Source: Juglans regia (lineage: Eukaryota > Streptophyta > Magnoliopsida > Fagales > Juglandaceae). From it: 64,000 nucleotides of DNA. The stretch lies in the NCBI RefSeq assembly GCF_001411555.2, contig NC_049901.1:33614838-33678837 (forward strand), read 5' to 3'. Below are positions 49,507 to 62,000 of this stretch, piece by piece; the stretch's first letter is position 1, and every line of letters begins with the position of its first letter. A program made the position numbers and the translations under genes. The notes under the pieces were generated by a model. It was not told where the DNA came from. It saw nothing but the letters and a program-made list of their open reading frames with translations, and ran no database searches.

Positions 49507-50081
49507 TTAAAATTTTATTTGAATTGTATCATTTAAAGATCGATCGTAATTCACAAATGAATCATTTAATAACTGAATCGACGAGCAACTTGTCAAGCAA
49601 TTTGCTTATATACAAACCGAATTAAGATAATGATCAAAAGAAAGTAATGGTAAAAGGTCGAGGGTTCAGCACTTTCATCCCTTAGATTAGGATACAAACC
49701 ATCAAAGGGGGATTGGATTAATTACGAGGTTAACATAATCAGTGCCCCTAACCTGATAACCAAGACTGCCAGTGGGTATCATACGGAATCTTTTGCCTAT
49801 TGCTTGAGGCAAAACATAACCAAAGAAAATATGTCCATGGAATAATCCCTAATAGCCAAATTACATAAGAGTCACAACCACACTAAACTGGTGACGCTAT
49901 TATCGCACACAAAGCAAAAGTATGTAACGTAAGTACAACAATAAAACCAGTAATACAAGGTCGAGAAAAAGATTAAAAAACAATTAATAAGTAAAAAGAG
50001 AAAAGCAAAACATATGTATGTCTTTTAAGATACGGTACTCCTCCCCGGCGGAGGTGCATTATGGGAGTACTTCACTTATAG
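49507..50081 (-). other. 3' UTR/downstream region of the UBP1-like gene
   Basis: No ORF. On the minus strand an AATAAA lies at about 49519-49514, a few bases before the LINE target site, and could be the polyadenylation signal. The transcript end cannot be fixed from sequence alone. Confidence 0.4.
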
Positions 50082-53035
50082 TCACTGGTAATACATGAGC
50101 TGCTGGGCCGCTCCTACACCCTGGAAACCACCATCATAGATAGCCTGACTGGCTGCAGCGGAACCCATTCCCATGGCTGCCTGCTTAAGGGCGTATTGGC
50201 CCTGCGGATGCATTAGCGCTTGCGCTGCCCCCATTTTGCTTAATGCTATTTGTCGTTCATAGGCTGCAATGTCAGCGGCTGAAAGACCTGGCATATGTGC
50301 TGCCATTGGTGGGGGAAGAGGAGTAGAACTTGTCCCTGGTGGTGTAGGCTTGCTACCCCATGAACACTGCAAAATAGAAGATATTAATAACATTCAAGCT
50401 AGCTGTTCATATGATGGCGTCGTGATCCTCAAATAAATGTGTTTGCTGGTTAAAGGCTGCATCTATGGTTCACTAGCCACAACCAATAAATAGGCAACCT
50501 CCTAGACCAGAACTTCATTTTGATAAGTTACAATTGTTTTAATTTTTAAAGATTTTCAAAGAGAGCGCAAAAGAACTAATGAAAGATACAATACTTTCTT
50601 GCAAGAAAAACCCAAACTCATATTATGAGTAAGAAAACCATTTAAAAAATGCAACAAAAGGCACGCATGCTAAAATGCACAAAATAATAAAAATTTATTC
50701 ACTGCGTGTAGTCCAGAAAATAATAATCTGGTAAAGCATATAATTTAAACCAATTACTTAAGTTTGATAAAGAAATTGGAGAACATATATCCACTTAATT
50801 GTAAATAATATTGGAACCTCATCCATCCGATAACCAAAATCTACGACAAAAGAGAGTGCCTGATATTTACTTCCTTAAAATACATCATTGCATAACATTA
50901 GCTATCTTGATCTTCAAATTAAAAAAACAAAAAAAAAAAATTGGAGGCCAACAATTCTTGTTTTTTAATCATATTGGGACCTCATCCAACCAATAACCAA
51001 ATATATGACAAAAGAGTGCCAATTTTTGTGATGGAAAATATAACCTTCCAATAATGAATGTACCTTTATTGGTTTGCCATAGAGGATCCGAGCATTCCCC
51101 ATCTGAATAGCCAGAGCTGCTTCAGCATGCGTACTAAATCTCACAAAACCAAAACCTTTGTCTCTTTGCACGCGAACATCTTCAATGATTCCAGCACCAA
51201 GGGCATGGAAATGACGGTGGAGATCAACTGAAGTAACCTATAGGGTAATTAGAAATGCCATCTAAGAAATTATTTTAAAACATTTCAAAGACTTTCTAAC
51301 CCAAGAAATTGTCTTAATAGAGTTTTGGTGCTCTACTATATCATTAGAATTTCAAGAAGAAGATGGTACATTTGAATGTTTCTTGATTCATTTACAGGGT
51401 GTATCATCTGAGAAAAATTAATCAAATGGTACAAGAAAACCTTGACCATATCCTCTCATGTCCAAGATCAAACATTCCATCAAAAAGCTGTCATACACAC
51501 ATACCAGCAGTTTTGAAATTTCGGTTCCTATTTTCTGGTTTTAAAAAAATTGAATTTTGTCTTAATTTTCATAATTATTCAGCAATTGTTTTACTGTTTG
51601 AAAGATGTAATTGGTTGTATTTAGGTGCTGATTTGTTGCAGACGGCAGACAGATGAAACTTGCCTAATTGGGTCTAGTATAGGAAAAGAAATCTTGACAG
51701 AACTGGGGCAGGCACTAACCTAACCCAGAAATTTCAGAACTCCAGTCCTAAATCGAGGCTGCCATGATTTGAAACTAACCCAGGAAGTTGTACATCAAAA
51801 AAGACAAAGCAAGCTTCCTGAAGTTCTAAAAAACCTATTTACCATCGGCCTAAATGCAGCACAAGAAAACTCAAAACATTTCCTCATTAAAAATGACCCT
51901 AATAAATCTCATGATTTCAACTCAACCATAATTCACCCTTGATGCTACCCACTTCAGACCCTAAATCGCAAAGAATTTCATAAAACTCCCGTCCTCCTCC
52001 TAGGGGTGAGCACTGATTTAGTCGGATTTGGGCTTTCAATTTTGAGCTTTTTTTAGCTTCATATTTAGCCCATTTTAAAGAATAATTTTTTGTGCCCTTT
52101 CAAATTTCAATTTTTCCACTTATCAAAAAACATTTTCAATTTTTCCAAGAAATTTAAAACTCTTTGGGGAGGTTTGGATACAAATAGTCTTTTAACTCAT
52201 CTAATCTAATCTAATCTTATCTAATCATTACAACTTTCTCAAATTCCCACACAAAATACAAAAACCAATTCAACTTTTTCAAATCCCAAAACAATAATAA
52301 TATTAAAAAATAATATTCTAACAATATTTTATTCAACTTTCATCTCAACTTACAATCCAAACCTTCCTGATTTACTGCTAATTTACTTCTATACTAATAT
52401 CTAGCTTATTTTTATACTAGTCTTATACTATAGTGTCTAATTACATGTTATCATACTATAGTATTACAAATTATTTTTAGTACCTAATTACATGTTATTA
52501 TACATTAGTATTACATGTTATTATACTAATTTCTAACTTATTTCTACCTTAATTATATATTATACTTTCTAGTATGTAATTACGTGTTATTATACTTTAG
52601 TAAATTAGCATATGTGTAATTAATTTATTATACTAGACTTTTTTAAAGACTAGTGTCTAATTTATTTCTATACTTGATTATGCTTGGTAGTAATACTATG
52701 ATATTTACATATACTAAACTATCATTAGTCTATTTATATTATGGTATAAATATATTATTTTATAATAATTAGCTGATACTAGTATATTATTGAATTTAAC
52801 TATATAAGTTCTAGTTATATAAATATATAACCATACTAGTATAAATGATAAATATATATTTATAACATATGTACAATATCGGGATCGGAGTCGGAGTTGG
52901 ATTCAGAGTCGAAGTTGGAGTTGGATGACAAAGTCAAAGTTGAAATCAGAACATAAAGTCGAAATCAGAACATAAAGTCGGAGTCGGTCCAGCAACACTC
53001 CAACTCCAACTCGGCCTCCGACTGAAAATTTATAA

Positions 53036-53068
<33 letters not shown>

Positions 53069-56000
53069 TAAATAAATAAAATCCGACTCCTATAACCCTA
53101 CCTCCTCCCTTGGTAGAATTTATATCTATTGGCCTCTAGTGATTTAAGTGAGTTTTTCTCCTTCAATTTCTGAGTGAAAGTCACCGCCTACCCTCCAGCA
53201 ACTAAATTAGTAATAACCTAAGTTTTCTACTTTACACTCCATAGCATCCTAAATCCAAGGTAAGTTGCATCGAATCTTATCCCTAAATTAAAGATTCTCC
53301 CTCTTTTGTGAATCTAATATATTTCTTATTTTTCATGTCAAAACAATGACAGAGCCTCTCCAAGGCAGGGCCTTTCGGACCCATCTCTGCAAAGTAAAAC
53401 CCGGTCTCATGCACCGCACCCTCAGAAGTTTTCCTACACGGAACCAGTTAAATCACTGCTTTTCACTAGGGGTGTGGCCCCAAATGATTGTTTGCACCCA
53501 TAAAGTATTGAACCTTGGACCTTGAAGGGAGTGATACCCCAAGACCAAGGCCTTCACCACTTGGGCCAACCCCTTGGGGTTCAAAACAAAGAATTCTAGA
53601 GCTAGAAGAGTACAAGAATGTAGCTTTTAAGCATAGGAAACTAAGTGGACAGATTCTGTTCTTCAATGTTCTTTAGTACACGGCTGTAAAAACCTGTTCA
53701 AGCTTGGTTATGACTTATTAGCGTAATCCCATGATAGATTGGTAATTAAAGGAAGATTTTTAGTGAGCACTAGATTTATACATGTCGAAGAATGAAACAA
53801 AATGGTTTTCTTGTGTTCACAGTCTTAAAATCTACATGTTGGCATGACCAAATCATACACATAGGTAAGGGCTTTGGTCTTACTGGTATGCTCTCTCCAC
53901 ATCTAAGGTTTGAATCCTCTTGGTGCAAACAATTTCTAGCAGCCATCAAATTACACAAGATGCACTTGAGGGAAACTCATAACGAGGGCTAGTGCACCAC
54001 CGGGGTTAGTCAAGACTTTGTTCTTAGACACCTAGAATCAATCAAAAAATAAAATATCAAATTCAAGTTTGATGCATAATTATGTGGTGTAATCCATCAT
54101 CCATATTAGTTAATTGTGAGATTTGGACCACTGCAGCACTATGACATCTTCTAAGGGTTGCTGCTTGGACAATCCTAAGGGGCTACTTTTGGATTTAAAT
54201 CCCACGACTTTAACACCCGATGAGTCATCCTTAAATGACCTATCATTCATGAGTATGAAAATACCTAGGAGTTACAACAAGTGATGTGGTACCCCATTCT
54301 GAGCAAGTATAAGGATGTGGTGAATAAAATCTCATATTTTGCTTGAAATGAAGAAGCTCTTGCTCTTTATAATGATTCAAACGGACTTAATCATAACTTT
54401 ACTAGCCTTTTAGAGCATGGATACAATTGTAGCTTGTGCTTTTTAGTGGATTGTCACAAATAATATCATAGGCAATCTCAACCAAGTATGAGACTTGAGC
54501 CGTGCCAACAATGATGAAATGGCTTGAAGAGGATGCTAGAGACTTAAGCGGGAAGAGTGAAACCTCGTACCAAGTATAGGAAGGTGGTGAATAGGATTCC
54601 GGGATAGAGAAGTTCTTACTCTTTAAAATGATTTCAGGAGGCCCCAATTGTAACCTTGACTAATTCTTTTGGAGTATAAGCCCATATGTGATTTGGTCAT
54701 TTTCTTTGATTGGCTCTAATTCAATTTATAAAGATCCAAGGACGGCCCAAGCCATATCTGGGCCCATGCTCCAAAAAGACTAGTCAAGGTTACAATTGGA
54801 GATCTTTGAAACCATTATGGACAAGAACTTCTCCCTCCCAAGTAATGTGGGATCTCATTCGCCACCTTCCTATACTCAATCTAATTTAGGGTATTATACA
54901 AACAAATGAAACCAGACCTGTTTTCATTTGGAGAACCACATACAGAATGGGATTCAAACCTTGGCAAGAGTAAAAAGGATTTGATGGCAATGATTATGGG
55001 TGTTTTCCAAAGGTTGTAAAGAAAATTGTGATAATATATAAATTACAAAACAAGGTCAGTAGTATGATTCCGCCTTGAGTGCTGTCAAATGTTTTGTTCA
55101 CTAACTGTTTTTTAAGTTATATGCCATGATATTGACCATTCATATAAGCCCTCTTTTATGCACCTTCTATAGGATACCATGAAAATCTAGTTTGAAAATT
55201 ATTTAATGAGATGCATGTGTAACAACTTGATCCAATATTATTCAGGATGAAATTTTATTAGGCCTAAATTAAGTTAAATGGGCCATATTGGATAAGCACA
55301 AGCTATATATTTTTTTGGTTGAATAGGGATTTTAATTAGGCCCAAGAGCCCAAAAGTTTCTTATAATGGGACAAAATTTGAGAAGCACAATTGAGATTTA
55401 TTGGATAATTTTGAATTGGTTACAGTCCCAGAAATTATTATGGTAAATTATGGGACTTTTATTGGGTTCAATTGTTAGGTTAAAATTCAATAAATTTTTA
55501 TGGACCAAGTGGGCCCTATTTAATTGGTGATAGGCTCAATTGTTATTTTAAAAGCCCAAACGAGTGGAACTTATTTTGGACTCAAACCCAAAGTCTTGAA
55601 TACCGTTTCAGTTAAAGTACTAGAACAAAATATTTCGGTACCGGTACCGTTTCGGGTACTATTTCGATATATAGATAAATTAATTATATATGTATAAATT
55701 ATATTTCAAAATAACATCAATGCAAGTCTTAAAAGCTAAAACACATTTATAAAACTCAATAATACTTCTAAGTTCTCAATCCAACTATTAAAAAAAAAAA
55801 AAGCACTCATCTTCATTACAAAAATAAGAGTCAAGATTTGATTTTCAATCCTCGAGAAAAGTGGATTAAAAAAAGCTAAGAAAATAGTCTTCAGATGTGA
55901 GAATTGGGGTGAAATAACGAAAATACACTGAAAATACAAAAATACAAAATTTCGGACCGTACACTGAAAACCAGCCAGTATTGACCGAAACGCACCAAAA

Positions 56001-59000
56001 TGGCCGGTATTTGACCCGGTATGAAACACCTATCTCCCCCATGCCAGTTACTATTCAGACACTCTAAATACTAGTCGTACCGGCCGATACGGCACTGTAT
56101 TCAAAACCTTGCTCAAACCCATGAGAACTAAGGTTTATTTATAAACTCCAAGCCCATGAACGTATTCAATTTCAAACACACTAGGTTCATGCCTAACGAC
56201 AAAGTATATATACCTTCACGCACAATTTGATCATCGCATACACCAAGAGAAATTCCAGTCGCTGCTGGGGTTGTCAACCCACCTTCTGCCAAGCTCACGT
56301 TGCTACCATCTCCTCTAGTCCACCAGCACCCTCACAACCTCTCCTCAATGCCTGTTGCACGGAACAGCAGCCTCCAAGTTTCGAAAACCACACTGCCGCA
56401 TGCCACTAAACACCACTATCCCGCACGATGCCAACCAACCCCTACATCCCTCTACAGAGCATCTCCGCACAGCCACCGCCCACTCAATCTTCTTGGTTGC
56501 TTCCCCACAGCCCACTGCAAACCTGCAACCGTTCCTCCCATCCAAGTGACGTTGCAACCCAACCTCCCTCCACAACCTCCCTTCACAGCAAGTCCCCTTC
56601 GAGCTTTGGGAACCACTGTGAAGACTTCCCCGTAAGCCACCGTCATTGTCTGTCTCTCGGGAATCTCTATCTCTCAGTTCCTCCCTCTTTCTCCACATAA
56701 TTCTCTCTCTACACACATAAAACTCTCTCTCTCTCTCTCTCTCTCTCTTCCTACCTCCCTCCTAGAGATGCTAGAACCATGGGTCTTAGTATGTAACACA
56801 CAGGTCCAGGAAGGAGATGTATCACTTGGTGAGTTAGAGTCTTGTCGGTTACGGGCTGGTAAGATATATTTTGTTATGGGCTATGAAATTTCAAACGGGC
56901 CATGGGCTTAGACTTATGTTTTATGAATTTAATGGGGAATATCGATTTATGAGAGTTCGGGCCCACAAAAGGTTAGACTGATTTTAGGGTTACGAGGATT
57001 TTAGGTTTATGGAAATATAGTTTATCCAAGCATTCCAAGTTTTTAATTACAACGCATGTGTTTAATTGGAAATTGACGTATGTTACATGCCTATTTTATA
57101 AGCAACCAGCTTCGTCCCAGAAATATTGGATTAACACTACAAGATAAGTAGCATGATCATACCCTTACACGTATGTACACTAAACATGTCATGAAATAAA
57201 TGATTTTGATTTGGCATCGGATGTCTGAGAACAACGTCCCGACTAATCCCAGGTGTACACAAACCCTCAGTAAGGAGTTTCTCGCAAGTGCACCTCAAGT
57301 TCAAGGAAAAAATCCACCAGTCTGATGGCCCCTAGAGATTTGTTGCACTCAAGGGGATTTGAACCATAGACCTAGGGGGATCATACCCCCAAGCCTTTAC
57401 CACTTGAGCTAGGGGTTCACATGCATCAAGATATTTTATAAAAAGCCATAATTTTATGTGAGTTATGCATCAAAATATTTATGACAAGTCATGATTTTAT
57501 GTGAAGAAGAACTATGCATGAAAATATTTATGAAAGATCGTGATTTTTTTATGTGAAAAAACATGCACGACATTTTATGAAAAATTATGATTTCAACTTA
57601 TCAAAAAAAAAAAAAATTATGATTTCATATGAAATCTATGATATGATAAGGCACAATTTCATTTGAAATCTATGATGATGATACGATAAGACAAGATATG
57701 ACAAGAAAGCATGCATGTATGATTATGTTGAAGTATGACGGTTAAGATACGTAAGAGCCTATGTTATGATATGAAGACGGTACCATATGTTTATGGGCAT
57801 ATTGCATCGCCATGATGTACATGCTGGTAGTGCACCCAGTGTTCTTCCTTATGTATGGATTCCAAAACCCACAGCACGAGCGGAATCGGAATCTATTAAG
57901 ATTGACTAACCCTAACTCACGAGAGTCAACAATGGGTACCGCCCTATGACAAGTGAAATACAAGTTAAGGCATTTCATGCATAGATCAGGTTCATGTTCA
58001 TTTTCATGTTATCTACGTATGTAACTATGAGTATGCATGTTTTCAAATAAATCCTATGTTAATATTATGTTTATTGTATGATGTATTTCTTTTTTTTGAT
58101 AATTAAATATGATGTATTTCTTATTGAGTATTCGACTCATTTTTGTATGTTTTTATGTTTTAACTTCTCCAGGTGATGATTTTTATGAGGATGAAGTGCA
58201 GGAAAGGACTTGGACCAGGGAGGCAAGGCAAAGGCCTAGACAGTTTATGACATGCTCAGTTTCATTACTTAGTCAAGCCCTAATTAGCGTTGATCACAAG
58301 GTTTTTGATTTTAAGTTATAATGACGTATTGACATTGAAGTATAGTTTATTTTCAGCAGCTTAAACTTTGTTATATTCCACTATCATTAGTTTGAGTTAT
58401 TAATATTTATGTATGTCTTATTACCTGGTGCTATGTTAAATGTAGCCTTCCTAGCCTTAAGAGAAGGGCAAAAAAAGCTGTCCACCTCAGATTATATAAA
58501 TAACCACCCCAAGAATATAGATTGAAGAAATAATTATATGCCAGAGACAACAAGTCAAAAAAAGTTTCCTTGCCTCTGGAGCAAGATTGCCCACGTAAAC
58601 AGTTGTATACTGAGGATTGTTCTCTGGAGCATCATCATTAGACTTCTCCTGACCATCATCTGCACATGCAACAGAGTGCATACATGTAAAATCAAGCATT
58701 TGTTTACCGGTTCCAATACGAAGAGAAAAGGGTGGAAAAGAATGTAAGCAAAGACGATGCCAGTTTATTTTCACAACTAGGTTTTAAGCCAGAAAAAACT
58801 ACAGTTTCATTTTAAATATATGGCACCTGATGTTCCACTTGTTAGCTCCACAACACTTTTTAAGTCTGAACTCTGCTTGTCATCACCGGCATTAGCACCT
58901 TTTGCAGCCCAGTTGCATCGTATCTGTCGACTTCCAAGCCACTTTCCTGGAATATATAAGCAAGGTCTTCCACTTATAAAATAACATAACATAAAATCTA

Positions 59001-62000
59001 TGCAAGGTCTTCCATTTATATTTGTAAGGACTAGTGCAATGCCAAGAGAAATCAGGGCTTCCTACATGTACACCATCACAGATTAGAACAATTTGATATT
59101 TCTAAGGGCATACTTTTCAACAATTGACAAAGAAATCGCATCAGAAAATGCTAGCAAAATATTTTCCACCCTTCCCACCTACCTTCCTTTCCACTGCTTT
59201 CCTATCCTACGCAATAAATCTCATATTTTTTTATATAAGTAATTGCATTTAATAATCCAAGAGACCTTCTGGGAAAAGGTTTCATATAAATAAAAAATAA
59301 AAAATAAAATCTTAATAAGACACTGACTTATTTTCTTCTGACAAATTTCTCATAAGATTTTCACAAACATTTTCAACTAATTCACAAAATTTTAACTTTT
59401 ATATCTCACATTATTGAAAAGTTAGTTGTTTGCATTTCCCATGTCATTTCTTGGGTTCCTAGTCCAGTTACCATGATTCATACCACAGAGGATAGCATAT
59501 TGAATAATAACAAAGTATAGGAATTCATGTCTTAAGAACCGGTAATCCCGATAATAGCTCTTCAGAAAGATGTAATTACAGCTTTAAATTTTAGCGTTGT
59601 ATTACATGACACGCCGTTATCTCCCCCCAAAAAAAACATAAATAAAACGGAAACAAGACTTGGAATAAATATTCATACCATTTAAGTCATTTATTGCACT
59701 CTGGGCTTCCTGATCAAAATATGATCAAAATACAATCATGACATGAAAAGGAAAAAAAAAACAACAGATACATGATACTTTTTAAAAGAAGCCCAACAGA
59801 ATGATTTTACTACCTGCTGATTCCTAAAAGAAACAAATCCAAAACCCCTTGAACGCCCAGTTTTCTGATCCCACATGACCCTTGCATCCCTGTAACCAGT
59901 ATGTTGGTCAAATTAGTCTCAAGATATATGATGCCTTTTTATCAAGCACAAAAGAAAAATAAACTACCACCAGAAACACATTGGCTCTGATTGAATATGA
60001 TTGGTGTGGGAGAAAGTAATAGGAGCACTTAAGTGCAAAAAGCAAGGTTAAAAGCACAAAGCTCGAGTGGGTGCCAAGATGAAGTTTAGCACACATTTTT
60101 AAAAATGATATATAACAATAGAAAATCCATAAAAACAAAATGAGAGGTTTAAAAAACAATATGATAATACATTTAGCCTATTAACATTATTATTAGAGTG
60201 TGATGCAACATGATAATCAAGTAATCAAATAATTATATTAAAAAATTGATAAGTAAACTAATTATAAAAAATTTAAACACGGCAATTTACATTATCCTCT
60301 AACTAAAGAGTTTTGCTACTTATCATCCTCACACACCACACTTATTTTTATATTTTATTTTTTATTTTTAAATTAGTTCTTCTTAAATTAATTGAATTTT
60401 TCTACTCATTATCCATACATCACATATTTGGTAAGAAAAAAAATTAAAAAATTATGTGTTGTATGGTGTGAGGATGATGAGTAGAATTTCTCTTACTAAA
60501 TATACACAGTTATAATGCTTGATAGCCATAATCAAATTTAAGTACATGGTTGAACCAAAATATACCAAAAAGTCTATGACCTAAAAAACTCAAGAATTGT
60601 AGGTATTGACTTACATGCTAACATATGCAATCAAATATCAATTCATCTAGAAAGCTAACTTGGACTACTATATTGGGCTTAAAGCATACATATCACATAT
60701 GACAACATGTGGAGCCATGTAGAATATCAACTAAATACTGAAGAATATTTGTTTTTTGAGTCTTGAATTGATATTGTTTATTTTTTTCCAAAAAAAATAA
60801 AATTACAAAAGCGCAATTATCTGCACTCTAAGCTCACAAAAAAAAGTGCCAAAAAGATTGCACTAAGCTTTTTTAGTACGCAAAGCGCCTCAACCTTGGC
60901 ACTTTGTGCTGATATGATATGAGAATAACATTGTAAAATAAATAAATAAAAGGAAAATGGAGCTTACGAACAACTGGGGTATACAGAAAAACAAGCATAT
61001 AATGTGGCATCAGTAACTTCGGGGCTAAGATCACCTACGAAAATATTGAAATGACCTGAATGACAAAAATACATCATAAGCTGTCAAAAATTAATATACA
61101 AGACACCATCACTACAAAATTAGAAAAAAAAAAAAAAGTAAAGATGCTAATGTGTATACAAACCTGATGTATCCTCTCTTTGACTACTTGCATATGCCCA
61201 ATTAACTTTGATAGGCTGCCCTAACCTGTACAAACAATCTTAATGTGATAAACATGAGAGAAGCAGGAACCAAATCTAGTGAAGGTTGACACTTACAGAT
61301 GCCTCCCATTAAGAGTCACAATAGCAAGCGCAGCTGATCTACGGTCGAAGTAGTCGACAAAACCATATGATGACTGCATAAAAAGATAAGTTAAGCTGAG
61401 AAAGCAGCAAAGAAACCTATAAGATGCATATTGAAATGAGGTGGGGTTGGTAAAACAATAGTGCAAAACTCAAGCAGCATAATTATTTTCCATGTTCTCA
61501 CAGAATTGGTCATATTCAGAAGATGGTATTTTTCTGTTGTTAGCCATAAAAACCAAAAAAAACGTTAAAGAGAATATTGAAAATAGGTGTAATGCTATCC
61601 CCACCTTCTCTTTCCTGATGAGCTTGCATCCTTCAAGTGGACCAGCAGTTGCAAAAACTTCTTGAAGGAGGAGGTCGGTAACCTGCGGGTGAATGTTTCC
61701 TACATACCTGCACTCGCTCATAGACAAAAGTATAAGCCTATTAAAAACACATATGAAAAAATAGTGTAACTACTTGGGAAATGAATTACACGTTAGATAC
61801 TCATCAAATTACAGAAAAATAACTACTCCAATGGATAAAGTGCTACAAGAGTCTACGTGCCAGAAATACATTACTGATGAATTAATTATAGCATTTAAGA
61901 GACCCAGAGAGAAGCTAACTTGGCAAGAAAGTCACAAGTTGCACCCACTTCCAAAAGGCATCCTATGAGTTTTTTTTTTAATTTTTATAAAGGGGCAAAA

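Larger units (their letters stand above)
55219..58445 (+). mobile_element. Non-coding LTR-like element, copy D (in UBP1 intron 10)
   Basis: Starts TGTAACAACTTGATCCAATA, parallel to the start of copy C (TATAACAACTCAGCCCAATA), and shares the following TTAGGCC...GGGCCATATTG(G/A)ATAAGC block. It has a leader with (CT)n at about 56723-56756, then TATTGGATTAACACTACAAG|ATAAGTAGCATGATCAT at 57124-57160. That aligns with copy C's donor but has AT in place of GT. The hairpin TGAGT-ATTCG-ACTCA lies at 58125-58139, followed by acceptor-like TTCTCCAG (AG 58171-58172). It hosts a MULE-like MITE and a SINE. The right end is approximate. Confidence 0.65.

Noticed and set aside
56300..56716. Overlapping ORFs of 90-123 codons on both strands
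   Set aside because: Pyrimidine/purine-biased leader of copy D with a (CT)n tract; no domain and no conservation seen between copies.
57355..57411. A and B boxes suggesting a tRNA gene
   Set aside because: The sequence does not close into a cloverleaf with acceptor stem and continues into a SINE body and tail shared with other copies.
58487..58774. 95-residue minus-strand ORF as a separate protein
   Set aside because: It is exon 10 of the UBP1-like gene plus intron sequence on both sides.
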